The notes beneath the pieces are model-generated. The model had not been told where the DNA came from. It did not search any database and saw only the letters and a list, made by a program, of their open reading frames with translations. Shown here piece after piece: positions 9,225-18,004 of a stretch of DNA of 64,000 nucleotides (positions are counted from its first letter, which is position 1; each line of letters starts with the position of its first letter). The position numbers were made by a program, and so were the translations under genes. Source of the stretch: Desulfoscipio geothermicus (GTDB taxonomy: Bacteria; Bacillota; Desulfotomaculia; Desulfotomaculales; Desulfallaceae); NCBI GenBank assembly GCA_016841645.1, contig JAENYS010000002.1, positions 62,001 to 126,000 on the forward strand. Direction: 5' to 3'.

Positions 9225-11411
9225 ATGCCGATGGAAGATGTAATTCAAAAAGTAATACAATACAATCCCCATGCCGACCTGCAGTTACTCAAACGGGCCT
9301 TTGCTTTTGCGAGCGAAGCCCATGCCGGGCAAAAGCGCAATTCCGGGGATCCATATATTACTCATCCGGTGTCCGTTGCTTACATTTTGGCTAGCCTAAA
9401 TATGGATATGGATGTACTGGTGGCCGGTTTGCTGCATGATACGGTGGAGGATACCGGGATTACCTTAGAGGATATCGAAAATAATTTTGGCAGTGAAGTA
9501 GTGCAGCTGGTGGATGGAGTAACTAAGTTAAGCCGTTTGGAATATCGCTCAAAGGAAGAGCGCCAGGTGGAAAACCTGCGCAAGATGTTTTTGGCCATGG
9601 CGCGGGATATTCGGGTGATCATCATCAAACTGGCTGACCGGCTGCATAACATGCGTACGCTGCAATACCAACAGGAGCGCAAACAGCGCGAAGTGGCGCT
9701 GGAAACGCTGGAAATCTTTGCGCCCCTGGCCCACCGGCTTGGCATTTTCAGGTTAAAGTGGGAGTTGGAGGACCTGTCCTTTCGCTTCAGCAACCCGGAA
9801 AAATATTATGAGCTATCTGATCTGGTCGCCAGCACCCGCGAAAAACGGGAGGAAACTATCCGCACAATTGTTGCCATATTGCAGAATAAAATGCAAGAAG
9901 TGAACATTAAAGCGGAAATCCAGGGGCGACCCAAAAATCTTTATAGCATTTACACGAAAATGCAAAAGCAGCAGCTGGAGTTCAACCAGATTTATGACGT
10001 TATGGCAGTCAGGGTGCTGGTAGATTCGGTACGAGATTGCTATGCCGTATTGGGTACGGTGCACACCTTGTGGGTGCCCATTCCAGGCCGTTTTAAAGAT
10101 TACATAGCTATGCCCAAGTCTAATATGTACCAGTCCCTGCATACTACTGTGGTTAGCCCCCAGGGCGGTCCCCTGGAGATACAAATTAGAACCTGGGAAA
10201 TGCACCGGACTTCCGAGTACGGAATTGCTGCTCATTGGCGCTATAAGGAAGGCGGGGGCAAGGAAGGTGATTTAGATCGTAAACTTAGCTGGCTGCGGCA
10301 GATATTAGATTGGCAGAAGGACCTTAAAGACGCTCGCGAGTTTATGGAAGGTCTGAAAATAGATCTTTTTGACGATGTAGTGTTCGTGTTTACCCCCAAG
10401 GGCGATGTGATAGAATTTCCCGCCGGGTCTACGCCGCTGGACTTTGCTTACAGGGTACACACTCAAGTAGGGCATAATTGTATAGGGGCCATGGTGAACG
10501 ATAAAATTGTGCCTCTGGATTATGTTCTGAAAAACGGTGACCGGGTGGAGATATTAACTTCTAAACAGAGTCGCGGACCCAGTCGTGATTGGTTGAAGGT
10601 TGCGAAAACATCCCAAGCAAAAACTAAGATTAGGCAATGGTTTAAAAAAGAACACCGGGAAGACAATATAGTCAGGGGCCGGGATTTGATGGATCGGGAG
10701 ATTAAAAAGTACGGTCTGGAACCAGATTCCATTAAAAGCGACCAGCTGCTTGAACAGTGCAAAAAAATGAATCTAGCCGGCCTGGATGACCTCTATGCCG
10801 CAGTGGGTGACGGCATTGTTTCGGCGACCGGCCTGGTAAATAAGCTGCGTGAGAAAGCAGAACGGGAGAATAAGAAGAAACTAATCAGTGAGGGCCTTGA
10901 GGAGCTGCTGCAGCTGTCGGAGTCCCGGTCCTTATCTTCCTGGGGCAAGCCAACCCATGGCATTCGGGTGCGCGGCGTAGATAACCTGTTGATCAGGCTG
11001 GCCCATTGCTGTAATCCGGTGCCCGGTGACGATATTGTGGGCTATATCACCCGCGGCAGAGGGGTTTCAATTCACCGGGAAGATTGTCCCAATGTCGAAC
11101 AGATGCTTGATGAGCCCGAGCGTTTGGTGGAAGTGGCCTGGGACGAAGATTTTCATTCCCCTTTCCAGGTACACCTAGAAATCGTGGGTGCGGACCGGGC
11201 CGGGCTGCTTAACGATATTATGGCGGTGCTGATGGATTTGAAAATTAGCGCCAACTGGGTAACTGCCCGGGGGCGCAAGGATAATACCGGGGTAGTAGAA
11301 ATCATCCTGAATATAAAAAACAAGGAGCAGCTTGATTATATAGTCAACCGCATCAGTCGCGTTCAGAAGGTATATAGCGTTCACCGCCGGGGTCAGCTTA
11401 AGACTGTTTAA
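9225..11411 (+). CDS. relA: Bifunctional (p)ppGpp synthetase/hydrolase RelA (Rel)
   Basis: Rel enzyme of the stringent response, 728 aa. The N-terminal hydrolase HD domain keeps His47 in ITHP and the HDTVEDT motif (71-77), so hydrolysis is predicted as well as synthesis. The synthetase domain includes YQSLHTTV. The regulatory half has a TGS domain (VFVFTPKGDVIEFPAG), a helical/CC region with the HCCNPVPGD motif, and a C-terminal ACT domain (EIVGADRAGLLNDIMAVL). The start ATG 9225 lies just after the recJ stop, so the two are co-transcribed; ATG 9231 is an alternative start. It is the single long Rel expected in Firmicutes. Confidence 0.96.
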   Translation: MPMEDVIQKVIQYNPHADLQLLKRAFAFASEAHAGQKRNSGDPYITHPVSVAYILASLNMDMDVLVAGLLHDTVEDTGITLEDIENNFGSEVVQLVDGVTKLSRLEYRSKEERQVENLRKMFLAMARDIRVIIIKLADRLHNMRTLQYQQERKQREVALETLEIFAPLAHRLGIFRLKWELEDLSFRFSNPEKYYELSDLVASTREKREETIRTIVAILQNKMQEVNIKAEIQGRPKNLYSIYTKMQKQQLEFNQIYDVMAVRVLVDSVRDCYAVLGTVHTLWVPIPGRFKDYIAMPKSNMYQSLHTTVVSPQGGPLEIQIRTWEMHRTSEYGIAAHWRYKEGGGKEGDLDRKLSWLRQILDWQKDLKDAREFMEGLKIDLFDDVVFVFTPKGDVIEFPAGSTPLDFAYRVHTQVGHNCIGAMVNDKIVPLDYVLKNGDRVEILTSKQSRGPSRDWLKVAKTSQAKTKIRQWFKKEHREDNIVRGRDLMDREIKKYGLEPDSIKSDQLLEQCKKMNLAGLDDLYAAVGDGIVSATGLVNKLREKAERENKKKLISEGLEELLQLSESRSLSSWGKPTHGIRVRGVDNLLIRLAHCCNPVPGDDIVGYITRGRGVSIHREDCPNVEQMLDEPERLVEVAWDEDFHSPFQVHLEIVGADRAGLLNDIMAVLMDLKISANWVTARGRKDNTGVVEIILNIKNKEQLDYIVNRISRVQKVYSVHRRGQLKTV

Positions 11412-11456
11412 ACTGCTATAATATTTAGATAAACTGATAAATTGGAGGGATATCTT

Positions 11457-12071
11457 TTGATTTTTGAACAACTGGAGTTAGGTTCCTTTGCTACGAATTG
11501 CTATATCATTGGTTGTTCTGAAACCAGGATTGGGGCGGTAGTGGACCCTGGTGATGAGGGCGATTTTATTTTGGACAAACTAAACAGTTTGCAATTGCAG
11601 TGCAAATACATAATCCTCACTCACGGACATATTGATCATATCGGCGCGCTGGCTGAAGTACATGCAGCTACCGGTGCAGACGTGCTGATCCACTCGGCCG
11701 ATGCCGCAAGGCTGGTCAACCCGAACCGGTATTCATATTTCTTGTCCGTTAACTTTAAACTTCCCACAGCCGACCGGCTGCTGGAGGACGGGGATACAAT
11801 ACATGTGGGTAATATAACCTGGGAGGTTATACATACGCCGGGCCATACACCTGGCGGCATTTGCCTTAAGAGTGGCAACCTGTTAATAACGGGAGATACC
11901 CTGTTTGCTTTCTCAGTGGGACGTTCCGACCTGCCCGGGGGCAGTCACCAGGTATTGATAAATTCTATAAAGACCAGACTGCTGGGCTTTGCCGATGAAA
12001 CGAGGATTTTCCCCGGCCATGGTCCTGTTTCTACCATTGGCGCTGAAAAGAGATTTAACCCATTCTTATAA
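11457..12071 (+). CDS. MBL-fold (glyoxalase II-like) hydrolase, copy 1
   Basis: Small zinc or iron metallohydrolase of about 204 aa with THGHIDH, HTPGHTPGG, GDTLF and a late GHGP, the full set of MBL metal-binding motifs. It is probably cytoplasmic and could be a hydroxyacylglutathione-hydrolase-type thioesterase, but the substrate is unknown. The start is taken as TTG 11457, spaced 7 nt from the GGAGGG ribosome binding site at 11444-11449; upstream in-frame codons overlap that site. It is followed 48 bp later by a close paralogue with the same layout and start type, so a local duplication is inferred. In B. subtilis dtd occupies a similar position after relA. Confidence 0.85.
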   Translation: MIFEQLELGSFATNCYIIGCSETRIGAVVDPGDEGDFILDKLNSLQLQCKYIILTHGHIDHIGALAEVHAATGADVLIHSADAARLVNPNRYSYFLSVNFKLPTADRLLEDGDTIHVGNITWEVIHTPGHTPGGICLKSGNLLITGDTLFAFSVGRSDLPGGSHQVLINSIKTRLLGFADETRIFPGHGPVSTIGAEKRFNPFL

Positions 12072-12119
12072 AGAACAAGCGTTGAAGGCTGATAAATTTA
12101 AAACGGGAGGTCGTTATTT

Positions 12120-12737
12120 TTGATATTTGAAGGATTTGGGGTTGGTCCTATTGAGGCCAATTGTTATATCATCGGTTGTGATAAAACCAAGGAGGGAGCG
12201 GTGGTGGATCCCGGTGACGAGGGCGGGCGCATTTTAAAGCGACTGGAAGCCCTGGGCCTTAATTGCAAATATATTATTCTTACTCACGGGCATGCGGACC
12301 ACATTACCGCGCTGAAGCAAGTGCGCGAGGCTACCGGTGCCGAGGTGCTCATCCACACCAAGGATGCCGATATGCTTACCAACCCAAAATTAAACTTGTC
12401 TATGATGCTGGGGATGGTCCTAAAGTTCGAGGCAGCTGAACGCTTGCTGGAGGAAGGGGACAAAATACAGGTAGGCGAAATCACCCTTGAAGTTATTCAT
12501 ACCCCCGGTCACACCCTGGGCGGTATTTCCTTGAAAGTAGGGAATTTATTAATCACGGGGGATACCTTGTTTGCAGGTTCGGTGGGGCGTTCCGATTTTC
12601 CCGGTGGTAGTCATAATACGCTGATCAATTCCATTAAAACCAAATTGCTGGTTTTCCCCGACGACACAAAAGTTTATTCGGGCCACGGGCCGGCCACTAC
12701 AATTGGTCACGAAAAAAGATACAATCCTTTTCTTTAA
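12120..12737 (+). CDS. MBL-fold (glyoxalase II-like) hydrolase, copy 2
   Basis: A 205-aa paralogue of the preceding gene, sharing most of its sequence: ANCYIIGCDKT near the N-terminus, the metal motif THGHADH, HTPGHTLGG, GDTLF and SGHGP. The start is TTG 12120, preceded by GGAGGT with good spacing. Both copies retain every metal ligand, so neither appears inactive. Differences cluster in the central helix between the THxHxDH motif and the HTPGHT motif, where the substrate pocket lies, which may indicate divergence in substrate. It ends shortly before a 12-bp palindrome and a convergent small gene. Confidence 0.85.
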   Translation: MIFEGFGVGPIEANCYIIGCDKTKEGAVVDPGDEGGRILKRLEALGLNCKYIILTHGHADHITALKQVREATGAEVLIHTKDADMLTNPKLNLSMMLGMVLKFEAAERLLEEGDKIQVGEITLEVIHTPGHTLGGISLKVGNLLITGDTLFAGSVGRSDFPGGSHNTLINSIKTKLLVFPDDTKVYSGHGPATTIGHEKRYNPFL

Positions 12738-12756
12738 GAGGCGCAAGGCAAATTAT

Positions 12757-12790
12757 AGTCCCGGTATGGATTAGCTATCATACCGGGACT
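12757..12790. terminator. Perfect 12-bp inverted repeat between convergent genes
   Basis: AGTCCCGGTATG (12757-12768) and CATACCGGGACT (12779-12790) are exact reverse complements around a 10-nt loop. It sits between the + strand MBL gene and the convergent minus-strand gene, whose last codons lie in the right arm. Neither side has a strong T-run, so it may be a weak bidirectional terminator or only an RNA-stabilising hairpin. Confidence 0.5.
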
Positions 12791-12992
12791 TGCATTCCGA
12801 GCACTCGCAATGGTTATCGTGTTTTTTGGTATACCCGGCACCTTCCATGGCGTCCACTATTTGCTGCCGGATACCGTCCAGGTATTGCCTTCGCACTTTT
12901 TGCTGCTCATTTTTTTCCTCATCGGTTAGTCCCTCATAGCGCTCTTTGCGGGCCAAATAATTGATTTTTTCTACTAATTCTGCGGTTATCAC
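12771..12992 (-). CDS. DUF896 (YnzC-type) small protein
   Basis: A 73-aa cytoplasmic protein. The N-terminal 45 residues (ELVEKINYLARK, then EGLTDEEKNEQQKVRRQYLD) match the DUF896/YnzC helical-hairpin family, whose function is not established. The C-terminus differs from typical members by a tail containing HCECSEC, a possible metal-binding pair. GTG 12992 is the start, preceded on its strand by AGAGGTG. It is the only minus-strand gene in the first 53 kb and has its own extended -10 promoter. Confidence 0.82.
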   Translation of the reverse strand: MITAELVEKINYLARKERYEGLTDEEKNEQQKVRRQYLDGIRQQIVDAMEGAGYTKKHDNHCECSECKSRYDS

Positions 12993-13012
12993 CTAGCTAT
13001 CACCTCTGCTTA

Positions 13013-13021
13013 ATTATAGCA
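13013..13021 (-). promoter_or_regulatory. Extended -10 promoter for the DUF896 gene
   Basis: Reading the minus strand, TGCTATAAT occupies 13021-13013, an exact TGn-TATAAT extended -10 element about 20 bp upstream of the GTG start. No good -35 hexamer is present at 17 bp. Confidence 0.5.
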
Positions 13022-13093
13022 TTTTAGCCGGTCAACTGCCAGCGAGGCAACTTCGTCCGGTGTTATATGCGTTGTTGGGAGCCGTGATGCAGG

Positions 13094-13122
13094 TTGACAA
13101 AACTTGATATTTTACATAGAAT
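13094..13122 (+). promoter_or_regulatory. Sigma-A promoter of hisS-aspS
   Basis: Perfect TTGACA (13094-13099), a 17-bp spacer and TAGAAT (13117-13122). Transcription would start near 13129, giving a leader of about 97 nt before hisS. Confidence 0.8.
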
Positions 13123-13158
13123 TGGTTTCAGGTATGTACAGCGGACTACTGCTATACC

Positions 13159-13191
13159 CTCCCGTTTCCGTTTACCGGTTGCGGGAGTTTT
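13159..13191 (+). terminator. Terminator-like hairpin in the hisS leader
   Basis: CTCCCG (13159-13164) pairs with CGGGAG (13182-13187), followed at once by TTTTCTG. It lies downstream of the hisS promoter and upstream of the ribosome binding site, so it is either an attenuator or a leader hairpin. No T-box consensus (AGGGTGGNACCGCG) is present. Confidence 0.5.
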
Positions 13192-13225
13192 CTGTTGTAA
13201 TAAATTGAAGGAGGAACTTATAAAC

Positions 13226-14482
13226 ATGCTGACTACACGGCCGCGGGGGACTGCGGATATTCTTCCGGGCCAGGTTGAACATTGGCAGTACATAGAGGAT
13301 ATGGCGGTCCGGGTGTGTCGGGAGTACGGTTACCGGGAAATCCGCACCCCTATTTTTGAGCATACGGAATTGTTTGTGCGCGGGGTGGGGGAAAGCACCG
13401 ATATAGTAGAAAAGGAAATGTACACCTTCCAGGACCGGGGCGAGCGGAGCATCACCCTGCGCCCCGAGGGAACGGCCTCCGTGGTGCGTGCCTACCTGGA
13501 GAATAAACTGTACGCAGGGCCGCAGCCCGTGAAAGCCTATTACATAGGGCCCATGTTCAGGTATGACCGCCCACAGGCCGGGCGTTACCGGCAGTTTCAC
13601 CAGTTCGGGGTAGAGGTGTTTGGGGCGCAGCAGCCTGCGGTTGATGCGGAAGTAATGGCTCTGGCCATGGATTTTTACGGCCGGTTGGGTTTAAATGACT
13701 TGGAGCTGCACATCAACAGTTTGGGTTGTCCTACCTGCCGAATTGTAGTGCGGGAAAAGCTGCAGCAATTTTTCAAGCCCGTGCTTGGCGAATTATGTCC
13801 CAACTGTCAAAGCAGGTATGCCAGAAATCCCTTGCGAATACTGGATTGCAAGTCAACCCGATGCACCGAGCTGGCTCTGGAGGCGCCTACAACGGTAGAT
13901 TGCTTGTGCCCGGAATGCCGGACCCATTTTGAGCAGGTGCAGCAGTATATGCTGGATCTTGGTATACCATATGTGCTGGATAAGCAATTGGTACGTGGTC
14001 TTGATTATTATACTCACACCGCCTTTGAAATAATGTCCCCCGATATTGGCGCCCAGAGTTCCGTTGGCGGGGGCGGGCGCTATAATGGCTTAATTGAAGC
14101 TTGCGGCGGGCCGCCCACCCCGGGGATCGGTTTTGCCTTGGGGCTGGAAAGAATTTTGCTAACCTTGCAAAAACGGGGGAAACTACCGAACATTCAAGCC
14201 GGCCCCGTGGTATTTTTGGTAGCGGTCGGAGACCGGGCGGTCCGGGAAAGTTTCTCGCTGCTGGCCCGGTTGCGGGCTGCCGGGGTTGCCGCCGACATGG
14301 ATTATCAGGGGCGCAGTCTCAAAGCCCAGATGAAATACGCCGGCAAGCTTGGTGTGCGTTATGCAGTGATTATCGGTGAGGACGAGCTAAAGAGAGGCAG
14401 CGTTATGCTGCGGGATATGGACGCGGGCGGACAGCGTGAAATTCCCGCAGGTGAAGTGATCGGCGCATTAAAAGATAATTGA
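13226..14482 (+). CDS. hisS: Histidyl-tRNA synthetase
   Basis: Class II aminoacyl-tRNA synthetase of 418 aa charging tRNA-His. The sequence begins [15 protein letters not shown], the normal HisRS N-terminus. It has motif 1 ([19 protein letters not shown]), motif 2 ([19 protein letters not shown]), the HisA motif [11 protein letters not shown] and motif 3 near [13 protein letters not shown]-terminal anticodon-binding domain follows. Start ATG 13226 has AGGAGGAACTTATAAAC in front; reading further upstream in the same frame would run through the promoter and hairpin. Paired with aspS as in B. subtilis. Confidence 0.96.
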   Translation: MLTTRPRGTADILPGQVEHWQYIEDMAVRVCREYGYREIRTPIFEHTELFVRGVGESTDIVEKEMYTFQDRGERSITLRPEGTASVVRAYLENKLYAGPQPVKAYYIGPMFRYDRPQAGRYRQFHQFGVEVFGAQQPAVDAEVMALAMDFYGRLGLNDLELHINSLGCPTCRIVVREKLQQFFKPVLGELCPNCQSRYARNPLRILDCKSTRCTELALEAPTTVDCLCPECRTHFEQVQQYMLDLGIPYVLDKQLVRGLDYYTHTAFEIMSPDIGAQSSVGGGGRYNGLIEACGGPPTPGIGFALGLERILLTLQKRGKLPNIQAGPVVFLVAVGDRAVRESFSLLARLRAAGVAADMDYQGRSLKAQMKYAGKLGVRYAVIIGEDELKRGSVMLRDMDAGGQREIPAGEVIGALKDN

Positions 14483-14509
14483 GCCACTTTAATTATTAAG
14501 ACATAATTG

Positions 14510-14549
14510 CCGGTGGCGTCAAAAACAATCGCAGATAAAAAACCACCGG
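14510..14549 (+). other. Stem-loop between hisS and aspS
   Basis: CCGGTGG (14510-14516) and CCACCGG (14543-14549) are exact complements separated by 26 nt and followed by TATAATGG rather than a T-run. It is therefore not an obvious terminator, and may be an mRNA-processing or stability element in the intercistronic leader. The TATAAT there may also be a -10, but no -35 is clear. Confidence 0.4.
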
Positions 14550-14574
14550 TATAATGGCAGGGAGGTTATTGCTT

Positions 14575-16374
14575 ATGTCGGAATCTATGCAGGGGATGAA
14601 ACGCAGCCACTATTGCGGAGAGTTAACCGCCGCGGATAATGGTCATGCGGTTACTTTAATGGGTTGGGTAAATACCCGCCGTGATCACGGCGGTCTGATT
14701 TTTGTTGATTTGCGTGATCGCACCGGGCTGGTGCAGGTGGTATTTAGTCCCGATATTAACGGCGCGTCCTTTGCCAAGGCCGGGGGAGTACGCAGTGAAT
14801 ATGTGTTGGCAGTTACCGGGCGGGTATCGATAAGGCCCGAGGGAACGGCCAACCCTAACTTGGACACCGGGGAAATTGAAGTGATGGTAGATGAACTGCG
14901 CGTGTTAAGCCAGGCTAAAACACCGCCCTTTTACATTGAGGACGGTGTGGAGGTGGACGAAAACCTGCGCCTGCGCTACCGCTATCTGGACCTGCGCCGG
15001 TCGGAAATGCAGAAGGCCTTGCGAATGCGCCACCGGGCCGCTAAAGCAGCGCGGGATTTCCTGGATGAGCACGATTTTTGGGAAATAGAGACGCCCATGT
15101 TGACCCGCAGCACTCCCGAGGGGGCCAGGGACTTTTTAGTGCCCAGCCGCTTAAACCCGGGACGTTTCTATGCCTTGCCCCAATCACCCCAATTGTTTAA
15201 ACAACTTTTAATGGTATCGGGCATGGACCGGTACTTCCAAATTGTACGATGCTTCAGGGATGAAGATTTGCGGGCCGACCGGCAGCCTGAGTTCACTCAA
15301 ATAGACATGGAATTGTCCTTTGTGGATGTTGAAGATGTACTTTCACTGATGGAAAAAATGGTGGCCAGGCTGTGCCGGGAAATGGTAGGACTTGAGGTGG
15401 TTACACCGCTGCTGCGCCTGACTTACCAGGAAGCCATGGATCGTTTCGGCTCGGACAAGCCCGACACCCGGTTTGGCATGGAATTAGTGGATATCACCGA
15501 TATAGCCATAGGATGTGGCTTCAAGGTGTTTACCGCGGCAGCAGAAGGTGGCGGGCAGGTTCGCGGCATAAACGCCGTTGGCTGTGGCGTTTATAGTCGT
15601 AAGGATATAGACGATCTTACCAAGTTTGCCTCTATTTACCGGGCTCGCGGTTTGGCTTATTTTATCGTCACCGCTGATGGCGTAAAGTCCCCCATCGCTA
15701 AATTCTTCAATGAGCGGGAAATTGCAATTATTTTAGATCGTTTTAACGCCCATGAAGGTGATTTGTTGCTTTTTGTCGCCGATCAACCGAATGTGGTCGC
15801 GGCCTCTCTGGGGGCACTCCGCGTGCACTTGGCCGAGCAGCTGGATATAATCCCCCGGGATAAGTTTAACTTCCTGTGGATTACTGATTTCCCCTTGTTG
15901 GAATATGATGATGAAGAAGAACGCTGGGTGGCCATGCATCACCCGTTCACCTCGCCGCGGGAGGAAGACCTGCCCTTATTGAAAACCGATCCGGGCCGGG
16001 TGCGGGCGCGGGCCTATGACATAGTATTAAACGGCATTGAAATAGGGGGCGGTAGCATTAGAATTCACCGCCGGGATGTGCAGGAACTAATGTTTGACGC
16101 CATCGGTCTGACCAAGGAAGAGGCCCGCGAAAAGTTTTTCTACATGCTGGAGGCCTTTGAATACGGTACACCGCCGCACGGGGGCATAGCCTTCGGGTTT
16201 GACCGGCTGATTATGCTACTGGCCGGCAAAAAGACGATTCGTGACGTCATACCGTTCCCCAAGACCCAAAGTGCCAACGATCTAATGACCATGGCTCCGG
16301 GTACAGTAGATGAGCGCCAGCTCAGGGAACTGCATGTTAAAAGTACAGTTAAAATATCAGCCGGGCAAAAATAA
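14575..16374 (+). CDS. aspS: Aspartyl-tRNA synthetase
   Basis: Class IIb synthetase of 599 aa in the long bacterial form. It has an N-terminal OB-fold anticodon domain ([20 protein letters not shown]), catalytic motifs including [18 protein letters not shown] and [18 protein letters not shown], the bacterial GAD insertion (about residues 300-420), and motif 3 [11 protein letters not shown]. Start ATG 14575 is 8-9 nt after GGGAGG; the in-frame ATG at 14554 precedes the ribosome binding site. Whether it is tRNA-Asp specific or also charges tRNA-Asn cannot be told here. Confidence 0.96.
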   Translation: MSESMQGMKRSHYCGELTAADNGHAVTLMGWVNTRRDHGGLIFVDLRDRTGLVQVVFSPDINGASFAKAGGVRSEYVLAVTGRVSIRPEGTANPNLDTGEIEVMVDELRVLSQAKTPPFYIEDGVEVDENLRLRYRYLDLRRSEMQKALRMRHRAAKAARDFLDEHDFWEIETPMLTRSTPEGARDFLVPSRLNPGRFYALPQSPQLFKQLLMVSGMDRYFQIVRCFRDEDLRADRQPEFTQIDMELSFVDVEDVLSLMEKMVARLCREMVGLEVVTPLLRLTYQEAMDRFGSDKPDTRFGMELVDITDIAIGCGFKVFTAAAEGGGQVRGINAVGCGVYSRKDIDDLTKFASIYRARGLAYFIVTADGVKSPIAKFFNEREIAIILDRFNAHEGDLLLFVADQPNVVAASLGALRVHLAEQLDIIPRDKFNFLWITDFPLLEYDDEEERWVAMHHPFTSPREEDLPLLKTDPGRVRARAYDIVLNGIEIGGGSIRIHRRDVQELMFDAIGLTKEEAREKFFYMLEAFEYGTPPHGGIAFGFDRLIMLLAGKKTIRDVIPFPKTQSANDLMTMAPGTVDERQLRELHVKSTVKISAGQK

Positions 16375-16474
16375 CGTTTTATGAATAAGTAAGATAATTG
16401 TGACTATTAGGTGTTTTCACTTGCCATAAAGCTGTACTTTATGTTACCATACACTTGACATTGATTTTATGAAC

Positions 16475-16653
16475 ATACCCTGTGGTGTGCGAGGTCTCCT
16501 GAGGTTGTGAGCCAACACTTATGTAAAGGGAGCTAAGTCTCTGGATGTGGATTGTTAGACTCTTCATTGAGGAAACGCGAAACATGCAGGAGGGCACCCA
16601 CCTGTGAGAACAGGTTCAGTAAACTTGGGGGATTGGCGGCATTACGGGGTTAT
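16475..16653 (+). ncRNA. ssrS: 6S RNA
   Basis: Regulatory RNA that mimics an open promoter and binds the housekeeping RNA polymerase holoenzyme. The terminal helix is visible: ATACCCTGT (16475-16483) pairs with ACGGGGTTAT near 16644-16653. Internal 6S landmarks are present: GGTGTGCGAGG, TCCTGAGG..TGAGCC on the 5' side, and GCACCCACCTG..AACAGGTTCA plus GGCGGCATTACGG on the 3' side, matching the layout of E. coli 6S (GGCGGCAT..CGG). Position between aspS and the tcdA/yrvM gene is the same as B. subtilis bsrA. Exact ends are estimated, and no convincing promoter was assigned. Confidence 0.85.
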
Positions 16654-16667
16654 AAGGTTTATTATAC

Positions 16668-16713
16668 AGTTTCCAGCGGGCAGTTGCGACACAGCAATTG
16701 ACTACTGGAAACT
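16668..16713 (+). terminator. Long hairpin downstream of 6S RNA
   Basis: AGTTTCCAG (16668-16676) and CTGGAAACT (16705-16713) form a perfect 9-bp stem. Inside it, CAGTTGC and GCAATTG pair across a GACACA loop. TTTGCATTATT follows, a poor T-run. It is probably the 3' end or terminator of the 6S transcript. The 402-bp interval between aspS and tcdA holds this hairpin, the 6S gene and a small CATAAAG/CTTTATG stem at 16425-16443. Confidence 0.55.
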
Positions 16714-16776
16714 TTGCATTATTGCAACAACTATGGCGAGCCTATGCTTAGTGAGCAGTAAGGAGGTGTATCAAAA

Positions 16777-17487
16777 ATGCCGGTTAGATTTGCCAGAACG
16801 GCGCTGTTGATTGGCAGCGCGGGCCTGGAAAGATTGGCTGCCTGTAAGGTGGCTGTTTTTGGCCTTGGCGGGGTGGGCTCTTTTGCAGCGGAGGCGCTGG
16901 CCCGCTCCGGAGTGGGGGATCTTTTACTGGTGGATTATGATAACATAGATATTACCAATATCAACCGCCAGCTGCACGCGCTTTCCGGCACGGTAGGCCG
17001 GCCTAAAACACAGGTCATGGAGGAACGCTTGCGTCAAATTAACCCTGCTCTACGGGTACAGACCAGGCAGCAAAAATTCACCCCGGACCAGGCTTCCGCC
17101 TTGTTGGATAACAAGGACCTGGACTTTGTAGTGGACGCTATTGATGACGTTGATAACAAGGCGGCTTTAATTGCCGGGTGTGTCGGGCGTAGTTTACCGG
17201 TGATCTCCGCCATGGGGGCCGGAAATAAATTTGACCCTACCTCGTTTAAGGTTGCCAGCATATGGAAAACTTCGGTTTGCCCGCTGGCCCGGGTGATGCG
17301 TAAAAAATTGCGGGCTGCCGGAATTTCAGCCGATGTCCCGGTAGTTTATTCAACCGCTCGGCCTGTCAGCCCGGCTGCAGGAGACACTACCGGCAGTATT
17401 GCTTTTGTGCCCTCGGTGGCGGGATTGATTATGGCAGCTTATGTTACCGACAAATTACTTGCTTTGGATGTTTTCCCCGGAACATGA
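16777..17487 (+). CDS. tcdA: tRNA threonylcarbamoyladenosine dehydratase TcdA (YrvM)
   Basis: E1-like (ThiF/MoeB fold) ATP-dependent enzyme of 236 aa that cyclises t6A37 to ct6A in ANN-decoding tRNAs. The nucleotide-binding motif GLGGVGSFAAEALARSG (about residues 31-47), the acidic LLLVDYDNID segment with NINRQ, and DAIDDVDNK are typical. It lacks the paired CxxC zinc motifs of MoeB, consistent with TcdA. AGGAGGTG precedes ATG 16777. Its place downstream of aspS and 6S RNA matches B. subtilis yrvM, which decides between TcdA and other E1-like proteins. Confidence 0.88.
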   Translation: MPVRFARTALLIGSAGLERLAACKVAVFGLGGVGSFAAEALARSGVGDLLLVDYDNIDITNINRQLHALSGTVGRPKTQVMEERLRQINPALRVQTRQQKFTPDQASALLDNKDLDFVVDAIDDVDNKAALIAGCVGRSLPVISAMGAGNKFDPTSFKVASIWKTSVCPLARVMRKKLRAAGISADVPVVYSTARPVSPAAGDTTGSIAFVPSVAGLIMAAYVTDKLLALDVFPGT

Positions 17488-17488
17488 A

Positions 17489-17517
17489 TTGACATTTTTT
17501 CATCTCGCAGATATTAT
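17489..17517 (+). promoter_or_regulatory. Sigma-A promoter of trxA
   Basis: TTGACA (17489-17494), a 17-bp spacer and TATTAT (17512-17517), located directly after the tcdA stop and about 90 bp before the trxA start. Confidence 0.75.
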
Positions 17518-17610
17518 TATTTTGAGGGACATGTTGTATATGCATAGATAAATTAAAGATTTACATACTACCGCTTAAGGTCCATGATTAAAGTTAAAGG
17601 AGAGATGCTG

Positions 17611-17940
17611 ATGGCCAGTGAAAAAATTAGCATGTTAGGGGAAGCTAATTTTAGCGACACAATCAACAATGCAAAAACACCCGTGCTGGTAGATTTTTGG
17701 GCCGAGTGGTGCGGGCCATGCAAGATGATTGCTCCTGTAGTTGAAGAAGTAGCGGCGGAATACGAGGGCAAGGTGCAGGTGGCCAAGCTGAATGTCGATG
17801 AAAACAGTTCCATTGCAGCCAGCTACAGCGTGGCGAGTATACCCACATTACTTGTTTTCAAGGACGGCAGCGAAGCCGAAAGGATAGTCGGCTTCCGGAG
17901 CAAAAAAGAATTGAAAAATATACTTGACAAGCATATATAA
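17611..17940 (+). CDS. trxA: Thioredoxin
   Basis: Canonical 109-aa thioredoxin, a cytosolic thiol-disulfide reductant. The active site WAEWCGPCKM lies near residue 30, and the cis-proline segment SIPTLLVFKDG and VGFRSKKEL follow. ATG 17611 is chosen because AAAGGAGA (17596-17603) sits 7 nt before it; two upstream in-frame ATGs at 17584 and 17605 lack usable spacing. It is bracketed by its own promoter and a terminator, so it appears monocistronic. This gene is inserted between tcdA and rarA relative to the B. subtilis order. Confidence 0.96.
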   Translation: MASEKISMLGEANFSDTINNAKTPVLVDFWAEWCGPCKMIAPVVEEVAAEYEGKVQVAKLNVDENSSIAASYSVASIPTLLVFKDGSEAERIVGFRSKKELKNILDKHI

Positions 17941-17956
17941 CTAGATAACCGAACGA

Positions 17957-17987
17957 GCCAGGGACGGGGATGTTTCCTGGCTTTTTT
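17957..17987 (+). terminator. Rho-independent terminator of trxA
   Basis: GCCAGG (17957-17962) pairs with CCTGGC (17976-17981), extended by G-T and A-T pairs, and is followed by TTTTTT (17982-17987). Confidence 0.88.
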
Positions 17988-18004
17988 AATGGGGTGATAT
18001 CATT

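Noticed and set aside
16455-16460. TTGACA as -35 for 6S RNA
   Set aside because: The hexamer lies only about 15 bp before the mapped 5' helix of the RNA, too close to act as its -35.
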